From Mycolicibacterium neworleansense (lineage in GTDB: Bacteria; Actinomycetota; Actinomycetes; Mycobacteriales; Mycobacteriaceae): a stretch of DNA of 64,000 bases. The notes below the pieces were generated by a model. That model saw only the letters and a list, made by a program, of their open reading frames with translations. It had not been told where the DNA came from and did not search any database. The translations under genes and the position numbers were made by a program. This document shows, piece by piece, positions 42,447 through 51,516 of this stretch (position 1 is its first letter; every line of letters starts with the position of its first letter). Location: the NCBI RefSeq assembly GCF_001245615.1, contig NZ_CWKH01000002.1:372001-436000 (forward strand), written 5' to 3'.

Positions 42447-43285
42447 CCAGTGATTTGTGCACCTCCACCAACGGCCAGCGTTGCCGGAGGTGCACAAATC
42501 GCCTCGATGACGCGGTCGGCATGGGTGACGTACAGCCCGTGTGCAGCCCCGGGGATCTCGACGAGCTTCGCGTCAGGCAACAGCGCGGCGGTGCGTCGCC
42601 CGGTGAGCTCGATGGGCGCTGACACGTCGGCATCGCCGTGGATCACCAGGACCGGCAGATCGAGGCCGGCAAGCTCGGCGCGGTAGTCGGTGTGGGCGCC
42701 CATCTGCTGGGTGGCGACCAGTGTCACGAGGGGCACGGCGGCGACCTGGTCCACCGTCCACCGGACCACCTCGGGCGACACCACGTGATTCCCGAAGAAG
42801 GACGCGGCGTTGTCCACACACCATTGCCGCACATCGCGTTCCAACTCGGCGAGCATTCCGTCGAGCATCGCCTCGGGAACACCGTCGGGGTTGTCCGGGG
42901 TCTCGACCAGGAGCGGGAGCTGGGGCGCTACGAGCACCGCACGATTCACCCGCGCGGTCCCGTGCCGGCTCAGATAGCGCACGATCTCACCACAGCCCAG
43001 GGAATGCCCCACCATCGCCACCTCGCGGAGGTCCAGGTGCTCGAGCAGCGCGGCCAGGTCGTCGGCCAGCAGATCCACCGTCCACTCGCCGTCGTAGGTA
43101 CCGGAAGCGCCGTGCCCGCGCCGGTCATAGCTCACACAGCGAAACCCATTGTCCACCAGTCTTTCCACGAGGTGAATCCACTGGCCTGAATTGAGTCCCC
43201 ACGAATGGGTGAAGACCACGACCGGCCCGGACCCGGCGTCGGTGTAGTGAATGTCGGCGCTGTCTGCGGTCTTGAATGTCGGCAT
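42443..43285 (-). CDS. Alpha/beta hydrolase (haloperoxidase-like)
   Basis: 280 residues from ATG 43285 (MPTFKTADSADIHYTDAG). Alpha/beta-hydrolase fold with oxyanion region VVVFTHSWGLNSGQW, nucleophile elbow GHSLGCGE, the acid Asp in VIHGDADVS and His in GAAHGLYVTHAD. The sequence type resembles non-haem chloroperoxidases/esterases. The last 20 codons lie in a perfect inverted repeat (42452-42500), so the C-terminus CAPPATLAVGGGAQITG may be a by-product of a terminator. It follows tam by 35 nt on the same strand. Substrate unknown. Confidence 0.88.
   Translation of the reverse strand: MPTFKTADSADIHYTDAGSGPVVVFTHSWGLNSGQWIHLVERLVDNGFRCVSYDRRGHGASGTYDGEWTVDLLADDLAALLEHLDLREVAMVGHSLGCGEIVRYLSRHGTARVNRAVLVAPQLPLLVETPDNPDGVPEAMLDGMLAELERDVRQWCVDNAASFFGNHVVSPEVVRWTVDQVAAVPLVTLVATQQMGAHTDYRAELAGLDLPVLVIHGDADVSAPIELTGRRTAALLPDAKLVEIPGAAHGLYVTHADRVIEAICAPPATLAVGGGAQITG
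42452..42500. terminator. Perfect hairpin across the convergent ends of cysNC and the hydrolase
   Basis: GATTTGTGCACCTCC (42452-42466) and GGAGGTGCACAAATC (42486-42500) are exact reverse complements: a 15-bp stem with a 19-nt loop, starting 5 nt after the cysNC stop. It should end the sulfur operon, and is coding in the hydrolase on the other strand. Confidence 0.65.
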
Positions 43286-43320
43286 GCGCCAATGCTTGCG
43301 CAGCGCGGTACGGAAATCGA

Positions 43321-44115
43321 TTACGTCGTAGGTAATGGCTGTCCGACTTGAGCGACCACAAACACGCGCCGGAACGGGAAGAACGTGGTGCCGTCTTCGC
43401 GCTTGGGATAAGCCTCGGCCAGCATCGGGATGATGGCCTGGCGGTATTGCTGCCACAGCTCTTCGCTCAGCCTGCCCTTGACCTGAGTCAGGGCCGTACC
43501 GGTGATCCAGTCCAAAACCGGTTTCTCACCGGTCAATTGGTGCAGATAGGTGGTTTCCCAGGCATCCACCGCACAGCCGGCGTCGGTGAGCAGTCCGGCG
43601 TATTGAGCCGGCGTGTCCACCTGGCCCACGTCACGCCACGGCATGTCCCGCAGCGGTTCGATGAACGTTTCCCGCCGCGCCAGCTCCCGGACCGCGTGAT
43701 GTGAGGGCGCATCGAAATTGCCCGGCACCTGGAACGCGATCCAGGCGCCGGCCGGCAACTGTCCGGCCCAGCGCACCACGAGGTCGCGATGCGTGGGCAC
43801 CCATTGCAATGCCGCGTTGGAGACCACCACGTCGGTATCGGGTTGCGGTGCCCAGTCCTCGATCCCGCCGGCGTGGGCCTCGAGCCCGCGGGCCTGCGCG
43901 GCCGCCACCATCTCCGGCGAGCTGTCCCAGGCCTCCAGCGCGGTGTCAGGCCAGCGCTGTAGCAACGTCTCGGTCAGGTTGCCCGGTCCACACCCGAGGT
44001 CGACCACCCGTCGCGGCGCATCCGCTGCGACGCGGTTCAGCAGGTCGTAGAACGGCCGGCCCCGATGATCAGCGAAGGTCAGATAGGTATCGGGATTCCA
44101 CACCCACCCGATCAT
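43321..44115 (-). CDS. tam: Trans-aconitate 2-methyltransferase
   Basis: 264 residues. Class I SAM methyltransferase: motif [17 protein letters not shown], motif [17 protein letters not shown], motif [16 protein letters not shown], and the family-typical start [20 protein letters not shown]. Tam methylates trans-aconitate, an inhibitor formed from the citrate-cycle intermediate. M. tuberculosis Rv0294 is the counterpart next to ESX-3. ATG 44115 follows GGGAGGGA; GTG 44103 would start at VWNPDTYL and is also possible. It diverges from the amidohydrolase gene. Confidence 0.9.
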   Translation of the reverse strand: MIGWVWNPDTYLTFADHRGRPFYDLLNRVAADAPRRVVDLGCGPGNLTETLLQRWPDTALEAWDSSPEMVAAAQARGLEAHAGGIEDWAPQPDTDVVVSNAALQWVPTHRDLVVRWAGQLPAGAWIAFQVPGNFDAPSHHAVRELARRETFIEPLRDMPWRDVGQVDTPAQYAGLLTDAGCAVDAWETTYLHQLTGEKPVLDWITGTALTQVKGRLSEELWQQYRQAIIPMLAEAYPKREDGTTFFPFRRVFVVAQVGQPLPTT

Positions 44116-44150
44116 TCCCTCCCGCGGCCGGCGGTGCATGATCGTCGACG

Positions 44151-45029
44151 ATGGATGAATCGAAAAAAGTCCGGCAAATCTGGACGGAGCTGGGCCTGCC
44201 CGGCATCGTCGACGTGCACACCCACTTCATGCCCAAGAACGTCATGGACAAGGTGTGGCAGTACTTCGACAGCCAGGGGCCGCTGATCGGCCGGGAATGG
44301 CCCATCACCTACCGCGCCGACGAGGCCCAGCGGGTCGCCACCCTCCGCGAGTTCGGCATCCGCAGGTTCACCTCCCTGATCTACGCGCACAAACCCGACA
44401 TGGCGGCCTGGCTGAACCAGTGGGCGAGGGGCTTCGCCCAGGACACCCCCGACTGTCTGGCCACCGCCACGTTCTTCCCCGAGCCCGAGGCCACCGGCTA
44501 TGTCAGGGATGCCATCGCCGCAGGCACCCAGGTGTTCAAGTCGCACATCCAGGTGGGCAACTATGAGCCCAACGATCCCCTGCTCGACGAGGTCTGGGGT
44601 CAGATCGAGGACGCCGGCATCCCCGTCGTCATCCACTGTGGATCCGGCCCGGCGCCCGGTGACTTCACCGGTCCGGACCCGATAGCCCGCCTGCTGACCC
44701 GCTATCCGCGCCTGGCGCTGATCATCGCGCACATGGGTATGCCCGAGTACTCGGCATTCCTGGACCTGGCGGAACGCTACGACAACGTGCGACTGGACAC
44801 CACAATGGCGTTCACCCCGTTCGTCGAAGAGATGATGCCGTTCCCCGCCGCCGAGCAGGGCCGGCTGAAGGACCTGGGTGAGCACATCCTGTTCGGCAGC
44901 GACTTCCCGAACATCCCGTACGGATATGCCGAGGCCGTGCACCATCTGATCGACCTGCCGGGTGTCGACGACGCCTGGCGCCGCAATGTTCTGCATGACA
45001 ACGCCGCGAAGTTGTTCGGTCTGAGCTGA
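44151..45029 (+). CDS. Amidohydrolase (amidohydrolase_2 family, TIM-barrel)
   Basis: 292 residues. Metal-site pattern of the ACMSD/amidohydrolase_2 group: DVHTHFMP at the N-terminus, [22 protein letters not shown] and [15 protein letters not shown] with the final Asp. Members are decarboxylases or hydrolases of small carboxylates; the substrate cannot be given. It is divergent from tam (35 nt) and followed by an alpha/beta hydrolase 23 nt later, probably one unit. I do not recall it at this place in M. tuberculosis. Confidence 0.85.
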   Translation: MDESKKVRQIWTELGLPGIVDVHTHFMPKNVMDKVWQYFDSQGPLIGREWPITYRADEAQRVATLREFGIRRFTSLIYAHKPDMAAWLNQWARGFAQDTPDCLATATFFPEPEATGYVRDAIAAGTQVFKSHIQVGNYEPNDPLLDEVWGQIEDAGIPVVIHCGSGPAPGDFTGPDPIARLLTRYPRLALIIAHMGMPEYSAFLDLAERYDNVRLDTTMAFTPFVEEMMPFPAAEQGRLKDLGEHILFGSDFPNIPYGYAEAVHHLIDLPGVDDAWRRNVLHDNAAKLFGLS

Positions 45030-45052
45030 GCAGTTGGTTAGCATCGGGAATC

Positions 45053-46243
45053 GTGGACCCGGATCCGGTTGAACCCCCGATTCCCGTTCCTGACGTCCCC
45101 GGCGGTGATGCCGGTGCGCGCGGTCTGCCGCACCGCGCGGATCTGACCGCCCGACAGCGGGCCATCGTAGACGCCTCCGCGGTCGCCGACATCGCGTTGC
45201 GCACCGGGGTCGCTTCGATCGTGGCCGCCTCGATGGTGCCGACCATGCTGGCATCGATGCTGCATCCGTCGGCTTCACGCGCCGAGCATGACCACATGCG
45301 CTTCTACGCGGATCTGGCTGCCGCGCAGGACCCCGCGGTGTCGTTCCCGGCTCCCACCGGGCCGCCCCGGGTGTTGACCCGGCGGGCGAGTCCGGTGGCG
45401 GAGATGATCGCGCACGGCCGGGTGGAGAACATCCAATTCGACAGCAGCTTCACCGCGGTCAATCCTGCGCTGCGCGACCTGTGCGGTGGGTTCACCCGCA
45501 ACAACGTTGTGAGGGCGCAACATTGGCGCCACAACGACGGGCCGCACCCCACGTTGTGTGTGATCCACGGGTTCATGGGATCGCCGTATCTGGCGAACGG
45601 ACTGTTCCTGTCGCTGCCGTGGTTCTACCGCTCGGGATACGACGTGTTGTTGTACACCTTGCCGTTTCACGGCGGCCGCGCTGAGCGGTTCTCACCGTTC
45701 AGCGGCTACGGATTCTTCTCACACGGATTCGCCGGCTTCTCCGAGGCGATGGCCCAGGCGGTGTACGACTTCCGTTCGGTGGTCGACTATTTGGAGTCCA
45801 CGGGTGTCGACCGCGTCGCCCTGACCGGCATCTCGTTGGGCGGCTTCACCTCGGCCCTGCTGGCCAGTGTGGACGACCGGATTCAGGCCGTGGTCCCGAA
45901 TGTCCCGGTGGTGACCCCGGATCGCACGGTCGACGAGTGGTTCCCGGCGAACAAGCTGGTGGCCCTGCAACGTCTGGTGGCCAGGACCGACCCTGCATTG
46001 ACGGAAGCGGCGGGGCGGTACGCCTCGCCGCTGAACTACCGCCCGCTGGTGCCCAAGGAACGACGCCTGATCATCACCGGCCTCGGCGACCGGCTGGCTC
46101 CGCCGCAACAGGCCGAGATGCTGTGGGAACACTGGGATCGCTGCGCGTTCCACTGGTTCCCGGGCAACCACTTGTTGCATGTGAGCCAGCCGGACTACCT
46201 ACGCCGGATGACCCGCTTCCTGCGGGATTTCATGTTCGACTGA
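45053..46243 (+). CDS. Alpha/beta hydrolase family protein
   Basis: 396 residues. N-terminal 80 residues are Ala/Ser-rich with a hydrophobic stretch (ASIVAASMVPTMLASMLHP). The hydrolase core has CVIHGFMGSPYLANGL as oxyanion region, nucleophile elbow GISLGGFTSALLAS, and a late His in PGNHLLHVSQPDY. It matches the recalled Rv0293c, which also sits at the end of ESX-3 in the opposite direction. Its 3' end overlaps the convergent eccE3 by 45 nt. GTG start with GGGA upstream. Function unknown. Confidence 0.83.
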   Translation: MDPDPVEPPIPVPDVPGGDAGARGLPHRADLTARQRAIVDASAVADIALRTGVASIVAASMVPTMLASMLHPSASRAEHDHMRFYADLAAAQDPAVSFPAPTGPPRVLTRRASPVAEMIAHGRVENIQFDSSFTAVNPALRDLCGGFTRNNVVRAQHWRHNDGPHPTLCVIHGFMGSPYLANGLFLSLPWFYRSGYDVLLYTLPFHGGRAERFSPFSGYGFFSHGFAGFSEAMAQAVYDFRSVVDYLESTGVDRVALTGISLGGFTSALLASVDDRIQAVVPNVPVVTPDRTVDEWFPANKLVALQRLVARTDPALTEAAGRYASPLNYRPLVPKERRLIITGLGDRLAPPQQAEMLWEHWDRCAFHWFPGNHLLHVSQPDYLRRMTRFLRDFMFD

Positions 46244-47116
46244 CGCCGTCAGCGCCTGCGGCGGCGCGACCGGAGTGCCCTCGAGACGCTGCACGGACAA
46301 CGGGTTGAGCGCCGCCAGCGCCGGACGATGCCGGCCGCGAACCGGGGTCAGCCCGGCCAGCGGAGCCTTGCGCGCCGGCCGGTCCTGGGTGCGGATCGCG
46401 GCACCCACCGTCAGCTGGGGATCAGCCGGAGATCCGGTGAACTCCAGTGCCGTCCAGGTTTCCTGCGCGGGCAGGGCCGCAACTGCGGCCAGCACGTCAT
46501 CCAGCTTGTCGTTGACGCTCACGCGGTACGCCGCAACGTGTCCGGAGTCGTCCTTGACCCCACGCCAGGTTTCCTTGCCCGGTTCCGGCAGCGGAGCGTC
46601 GACTCCGTCGACCAGCGTGACCGTCCAGCCCTGCTCCCGCAGATGGTCGCGCAGGCGGCGTCCGACGATTTCGATGGTGTCCCGCAGCGGGATTCGCGAT
46701 GACCGGGCGCGCAGCGCGTCGAGGTTGTCGACGGCGGCGACGGTCAGGCTGATCCAGCTGCGGCGCGAGCCACCGGCGTCGCGGTGGGTCATGCGGACCT
46801 TGTCACAGCGGATGCCGTACCGGTCGAGGTAGCTGACGACGACCGGAAGCTGGGCCGGGTCGGCGGGATCGACGCGCAGCACGACGGTCTCCGAATCGGC
46901 TGCCTCGGCAGGCCGGCTCTTGGCGAGGTTGCGCCGCCACACGGCGATGCTGCGGGCGACCCGGGTGGTCAGGAACAGCCCGCCCCACCAGGCCAGCAGC
47001 AGCACCACGGCGGCAACGGAAACGCCGAGCACCCACCGTTCGGTATCGGTCTGCCACGGCCGGGCCAGGACCGCCGCGACGATGAACAGAGACGCCAGCG
47101 CGAGTCGGGCGGTCAT
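46199..47116 (-). CDS. eccE3: ESX-3 type VII secretion component EccE
   Basis: 305 residues, last gene of the ESX-3 operon. Two N-terminal membrane helices (LALASLFIVAAVLARP and VLGVSVAAVVLLLAWWGG) and a soluble periplasm-side or cytosolic domain with the EccE pattern RRSWISLTVAAVDNLDALRA. In type VII systems EccE sits at the edge of the EccBCDE membrane complex. Its ATG overlaps the mycP3 stop by 4 nt, and its 3' end overlaps the convergent hydrolase by 45 nt. Confidence 0.93.
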   Translation of the reverse strand: MTARLALASLFIVAAVLARPWQTDTERWVLGVSVAAVVLLLAWWGGLFLTTRVARSIAVWRRNLAKSRPAEAADSETVVLRVDPADPAQLPVVVSYLDRYGIRCDKVRMTHRDAGGSRRSWISLTVAAVDNLDALRARSSRIPLRDTIEIVGRRLRDHLREQGWTVTLVDGVDAPLPEPGKETWRGVKDDSGHVAAYRVSVNDKLDDVLAAVAALPAQETWTALEFTGSPADPQLTVGAAIRTQDRPARKAPLAGLTPVRGRHRPALAALNPLSVQRLEGTPVAPPQALTASVEHEIPQEAGHPA

Positions 47117-48492
47117 GAGTGGTCCTTCCGTCGATATGCGCTGAATGCGACGGCCATGGCCGCCAGCGCGAGAGCTCCGGTGCCGGCGAAGGCGACGATT
47201 CGCCCGGTGTTGTCACGCGGGGCCGGTTCCGCCGGGGCGGCAATGGGTTTGCCCGCGGGGGCCGCCGGTCCGTCTAGTGGGATGTCGGCGACGTCCCAGG
47301 TGAGTGCGGCCACCGGATCGACGCCGCCGGCACCGGTCACGTTGGACGGCGAGCGCGCAGCACCCTGGGCCGTCGTGGTCAGCCGGTGCACCACCTGGCG
47401 GGCGTTCAGATCGGGAAACTTGCTGCGCACCAAGGCGGCAACGCCGGATACGTATGCCGCGGCGTAGCTGGTGCCGTTGAGCGGGACCAGTTTGTCCTGC
47501 TCGGTGGGCATGGCGTTGGACAGCCCACCCCCGGGCGCGTTGCTCACCGAGGAGATGTTCTCGCCGGGCGCGGCGATGCCCACCCACGGTCCTGCCATGG
47601 TGAATCCGGAGGGCTGCCCGGTCGCGTTGAGCGCGCCGACGGACAGCACGTAGGGCTGCCACCACGACGGGATGGACACCGAGGAGACGCCGCCCCAGTT
47701 CCGCGGATCGCCGGGCGCGCCGGCGTCGGCGGGCGCATTGGACTCGCACGACGATCCGGTCGCGACGCCGCCGCGGCTGTTCCCGGCCGCTGCGATGATC
47801 ACCGCGTCCTTCTCGACCGCCGCATAGCGCAGCGCCGCACCGAGTTCGGTCTGATCGATCTGCTTGTCGGCGGGTACGCAGGTCACCACGGAGATGTTGA
47901 TGACGCGCGCACCCATGTCGGCCGCACGCACCACGGCCCGGGCCAGGCTGGCCACGTCGGCTGCCACGCGGGCCTCGACGGCGTCGGCGCCGGGCGTGCG
48001 CGGGGCGAACCGTGGCGAGTTCTGCCTGATCGAGATCAGCCGGGCTTCCGGCGCCACACCCGAGAACCCGTCTGGCCCTGGCTGTCCGGCGATCAGGCCG
48101 GCCACCGAGGTGCCGTGACCATCACAGTCGGTCAGGCCGTCGGTGGACTCGATGAAATCGCCACCGCCTTCGACGTGAGGCAGCCGGGGTCCCGGCTGCA
48201 CACCGGTGTCGATGACCGCGACGGTCTGGCCTTGTCCCCGGCTCTGTTTCCAGGCACCGGACAGATTGAGCGCCAGCTGATTCGGGCTGACCGCGCCGGG
48301 GTCGGTGCCCGGCAGGACGCCCGTGGTGGCACACGCCGAACGCTGCGTCATCGCCTCCACCGGGCCGGCACTGCCGGCCGGCGGGGCGATCTGCGGGTCG
48401 ACCTCGGGCGGGCTGACGGCACCCGCCGACGGGGAGCCGACCAACAGCACCAGACCGGCTGTGGCCAGGACACCCAGGCTCTTGTGGATCAC
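47113..48492 (-). CDS. mycP3: ESX-3 mycosin protease MycP
   Basis: 459 residues, subtilisin-like serine protease of the ESX-3 system. Signal peptide residues 1-25; catalytic triad Asp95 (VAVIDTGVQ), His126 (DCDGHGTSVAG) and Ser342 (LNGTSYAAA), with oxyanion Asn238 (AAAGNSRGG). A C-terminal membrane helix (VAFAGTGALALAAMAVAFSA) ends in RRKDHS, so the protease faces outward. Mycosins stabilise the membrane complex and in ESX-1 process a substrate. It begins 8 nt after eccD3 and is coupled to eccE3. Confidence 0.96.
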   Translation of the reverse strand: MIHKSLGVLATAGLVLLVGSPSAGAVSPPEVDPQIAPPAGSAGPVEAMTQRSACATTGVLPGTDPGAVSPNQLALNLSGAWKQSRGQGQTVAVIDTGVQPGPRLPHVEGGGDFIESTDGLTDCDGHGTSVAGLIAGQPGPDGFSGVAPEARLISIRQNSPRFAPRTPGADAVEARVAADVASLARAVVRAADMGARVINISVVTCVPADKQIDQTELGAALRYAAVEKDAVIIAAAGNSRGGVATGSSCESNAPADAGAPGDPRNWGGVSSVSIPSWWQPYVLSVGALNATGQPSGFTMAGPWVGIAAPGENISSVSNAPGGGLSNAMPTEQDKLVPLNGTSYAAAYVSGVAALVRSKFPDLNARQVVHRLTTTAQGAARSPSNVTGAGGVDPVAALTWDVADIPLDGPAAPAGKPIAAPAEPAPRDNTGRIVAFAGTGALALAAMAVAFSAYRRKDHS

Positions 48493-48499
48493 CGATTCA

Positions 48500-49915
48500 T
48501 CACCTGTCGAGAACGAGGCTGAACAGCCCGATGAGGAAGGCCATCACCGGAATCAGCGAAGCGTCGAGGCCCGTGGCCAGGAAGCCGACCAGGCGCCGCA
48601 TCGGCAGGGAGTAGGTGTCCGGAGACGCGGCCCGCGGGTTCAGCGCGGCGACGACCCACACCACCACCAGGGCGGCGAGCACGGCCAGCGCCCACCACGC
48701 GGCCTCGTACCGGCCGTCGATCGCGAAGGTCACCAACAGGACGACGGTCAGCAGGTAGGGATGGCCGAGCAGCCACGCCTTGCACGAGGCAGAGTCCCAG
48801 ACCCGCGCCCGCAAGGCGGCACCGAACGCGGCGGCCACCACGACATACCAGGCCCACGGCGACGCGGTCGGCGAACCGACCAGGGCCACCGAGCCGGCCA
48901 CGCCGAGCAGCACACCCGCTGCGATCACACCGGTCTGGTGCGACTGGCTCACCCGGACCCGGCGCGGCAGGTCGGCCAGAACCGACAGTGGCTGCGCCGA
49001 CGGCGACGGATCACCCGGCGCGGGGATGACGGGCAGCGGGAAACGCGCCCACATGGCGGACAACTGGGCGGCCTGAACGGTGACCACGAGCGCGATCAGG
49101 ATCAGCGCGCACCCGACCACGGTCGAATTGATCTCCCACAGCGAGGCCGCACCGGCGACCAACAACACACCGACGCCGGCCACCGTGGCCGCGGTGAACA
49201 CCGCGATGCCCCGGTCATCGGACGAGCTGGCCATGCTGATCAACGACCACGCGGCCACCCCGGCCGCGGCCAACAGGATGCTGGGCGCACCGAAATCACC
49301 TGGCACACCGAGGGCGAACGCCGCGGCGACAGGAACCAGCGCAGTGACGGCCAGTGCCGTGGCCAGTACGGGTGAGCGGCCCCGGGTCGACAGCGCGGCG
49401 AGCACGGTGGCGATGGCGATGCCACCGACGACGAACAATCCGAGCAGCTCACCGGTCACCACACGGTGGGCGACGGCCAGGCCGGTGCCCGCCAGGATCA
49501 GCCCGATCAGGGCCAGCGATGCGTACCGCGCGATGTTCTCGGCACCCCACGGGCGCCGGCGGGCGGCCGAGAAGATCACAGCAGCGTCGGCGATGTCCTC
49601 GACGATGCGCGGGGCAGCCGGGCCGGCCGGGACTGCTTGCAGCGCAAGCAGATCCCCGTCCACCACGCCGACCGTGTCGAGCGTGGCATCCAGGCTGTAG
49701 GGCGCACCGCCGACCGGGGCCAGGCTGAGCCGCACCGGGTCCGGGGCGCTCGCGCCGTCGTCGCCCCCGGCAGGGAGCACGATGCGCTGGACCGCGGGCA
49801 GGATCTCGCGCAGCGGCAGCTCGGACGGCAGGGCCATCTCGGTCAGCCGGCCGCCATCGTCTCCAGCGGCCAGCACGGCCACCCGAACGATCGGCATCAC
49901 AGTGTTGTCGGACAT
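48500..49915 (-). CDS. eccD3: ESX-3 membrane channel component EccD
   Basis: 471 residues from ATG 49915 (MSDNTVMPIVRV). N-terminal ubiquitin-like domain (about residues 8-95, RVAVLAAGDDGGRLTEMALP), then about 11 membrane helices, matching EccD, which lines the membrane complex. The start two nt after the espG3 stop implies coupling. A longer upstream frame exists only as a shadow of espG3. Confidence 0.95.
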   Translation of the reverse strand: MSDNTVMPIVRVAVLAAGDDGGRLTEMALPSELPLREILPAVQRIVLPAGGDDGASAPDPVRLSLAPVGGAPYSLDATLDTVGVVDGDLLALQAVPAGPAAPRIVEDIADAAVIFSAARRRPWGAENIARYASLALIGLILAGTGLAVAHRVVTGELLGLFVVGGIAIATVLAALSTRGRSPVLATALAVTALVPVAAAFALGVPGDFGAPSILLAAAGVAAWSLISMASSSDDRGIAVFTAATVAGVGVLLVAGAASLWEINSTVVGCALILIALVVTVQAAQLSAMWARFPLPVIPAPGDPSPSAQPLSVLADLPRRVRVSQSHQTGVIAAGVLLGVAGSVALVGSPTASPWAWYVVVAAAFGAALRARVWDSASCKAWLLGHPYLLTVVLLVTFAIDGRYEAAWWALAVLAALVVVWVVAALNPRAASPDTYSLPMRRLVGFLATGLDASLIPVMAFLIGLFSLVLDR

Positions 49916-49917
49916 TC

Positions 49918-50820
49918 CTATGCTTTCTGGGTTCTTCTCATGGAGCGTGAATCTCGGTGGGATACAGCGTGGTCGGTTGGCGCGGCTTCGTCGAAGTCGC
50001 GAATGAGCGGCTGGTCGGGGAACCAGGAGCCGCTCGGCAGCGAAGCGGTGAGCCGTTCGATCGCCATCGCGATCGATTCGGCGTTGCCCGCCGTGAAGGT
50101 CGAAATCCACTCCCCGTCGAAGGCTTTCGACGGGGAGACCAGGATCCGTCCCTCGGGAGTGTCGATGATGCTGACCCCCACTTGTGTGGTGACCCGGTGA
50201 CCGTCGCGGTGTTCTCCGGCGACGATCTCGACGTAGGTGCGCCGTCCGTCGAACACCGACTCCACGATCGGCCGGGCCGAGGCTGGGACACCGAGGAATC
50301 CCAGCACCTCGGTCAGCGGGGTGCCGTTGCGGATCTGATCGTCCGCGCGGGCACCGGCCGCGGCCGGCAACGCGAACTCCTCGAACCGGGCCGGCCTGCG
50401 TTGCGACAGTCCGGCCGTGAGCACCGGGACCAGCGCGTGCGGATGGTGGATGTCCATCTCGGTGAACGTCACCAGCTGCGCGTTGCGCAGAACGACCACC
50501 GTGCGGCCGTCCAGTCTGGCGACGATGCCGCGCAGCAGATCCCCTGGGCCGGAGACAAACCGCAGATCGAGCCATTGGGTTGCCCGGCAAACCAGCCGAA
50601 CCCATTGCGCCACCTGCGGATTGACTCCACCACTGGCGTCGAGCACACCCATCCGGGTCAGGCCGGCGGTCTGCTCGGCGGCAAAGCCGGACCGCTGCAC
50701 CGGTTCGCTGTAGGGCGGCGTTATGGCCAGCACCCACGGGAACGCCCCGGCGCCGAGTACCTCGGCGAGGTACCAGGCCTGATCGGTGGTGAGCTCGACG
50801 GCGTTAGCTCCGGTGTTCAA
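49918..50820 (-). CDS. espG3: ESX-3 PE/PPE-specific chaperone EspG
   Basis: 300 residues. EspG proteins bind the tip of their cognate PPE partner in the cytoplasm and keep PE-PPE dimers soluble before secretion. The sequence has the EspG pattern: [20 protein letters not shown] at the start, [18 protein letters not shown], and [19 protein letters not shown] in the C-terminal sheet. No signal or membrane helix. It is placed between esxH and eccD3 as in other ESX-3 loci and should serve the PE/PPE pair encoded at 51517-53353. Confidence 0.94.
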   Translation of the reverse strand: MNTGANAVELTTDQAWYLAEVLGAGAFPWVLAITPPYSEPVQRSGFAAEQTAGLTRMGVLDASGGVNPQVAQWVRLVCRATQWLDLRFVSGPGDLLRGIVARLDGRTVVVLRNAQLVTFTEMDIHHPHALVPVLTAGLSQRRPARFEEFALPAAAGARADDQIRNGTPLTEVLGFLGVPASARPIVESVFDGRRTYVEIVAGEHRDGHRVTTQVGVSIIDTPEGRILVSPSKAFDGEWISTFTAGNAESIAMAIERLTASLPSGSWFPDQPLIRDFDEAAPTDHAVSHRDSRSMRRTQKA

Positions 50821-50853
50821 AGCGGAGCCTCCGGCTCCAGAAGGCCACCGATG

Positions 50854-51141
50854 CTAGCCCCACTTGGCCCCTTCGGCGGCGTCGCGCGCGCTCATCGACA
50901 TGGTGTTCATCTCGTGAGTGGAGGCCATCGCCCGGTAGGCCCGGGTGAGCTCTTCCATGGCCTGGTTCCACTGGGCCTGCCAGGCCTGGTAGGTCATACC
51001 GGTGTCACCCTGCCAGGCGCTGCTCAACGCGGCCTGCTCGGCGGCGATGTCGGCACCGACCGCGTGCAGCGCACCCGAGTAGGTGTTCATCTCCCCGGCG
51101 TGAGCCAGCATGGCGGGGTAGTTGTACATGATCTGAGACAT
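50854..51141 (-). CDS. esxH: ESX-3 secreted WXG100 protein EsxH (TB10.4-like)
   Basis: 95 residues, helical hairpin WXG100 protein with the turn SAWQGDTG and start [18 protein letters not shown], nearly that of TB10.4. It forms a 1:1 dimer with EsxG and is secreted by ESX-3; the pair is needed for mycobactin-dependent iron uptake and, in pathogens, blocks phagosome repair. It starts 29 nt after esxG. Confidence 0.97.
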   Translation of the reverse strand: MSQIMYNYPAMLAHAGEMNTYSGALHAVGADIAAEQAALSSAWQGDTGMTYQAWQAQWNQAMEELTRAYRAMASTHEMNTMSMSARDAAEGAKWG

Positions 51142-51170
51142 GAAAACTCCTGTATCCGTTGCTTGTTCGG

Positions 51171-51464
51171 CTAGACCGAGGTGTAGGTGCTGGCGGCGGC
51201 GGCGTCCTGGGCGACGTAGGTGCCCGCGGCGTCACCGAGGTTGAGCTGCGCGATGTCCAGCAGTGCGTTGACCTTGGCGGACACCTCGACGAACCGGGCG
51301 TGCGCGGCCTGGAACGCGGCCGAGGCCTCACCCATGTGGTAGGCCTGCGAGGACATGGCGGCCTGCTCGGCCTGGGCGATGGTGCTGCGCATCAGCGCGG
51401 CCTTGGCGCCGAAGGCGGCCTCGGAAGCGATCAGCTGGGGGATGTGAGCGTCCAACAGACTCAT
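51171..51464 (-). CDS. esxG: ESX-3 secreted WXG100-family protein EsxG
   Basis: 97 residues, start [19 protein letters not shown], the partner of EsxH. As in other EsxG proteins the WXG turn is not a strict WXG; the loop reads QAYHMGEAS. The C-terminal stretch [15 protein letters not shown] includes YVAQD, which fits the YxxxD/E secretion signal of type VII substrates. A good ribosome site (GAAAGGAAA) lies upstream of the ATG. Confidence 0.97.
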   Translation of the reverse strand: MSLLDAHIPQLIASEAAFGAKAALMRSTIAQAEQAAMSSQAYHMGEASAAFQAAHARFVEVSAKVNALLDIAQLNLGDAAGTYVAQDAAAASTYTSV

Positions 51465-51516
51465 GGAATTTCCTTTCGGATCGTTGATGGATGGTCGTCG
51501 TGCATGAGCGGTCTGG

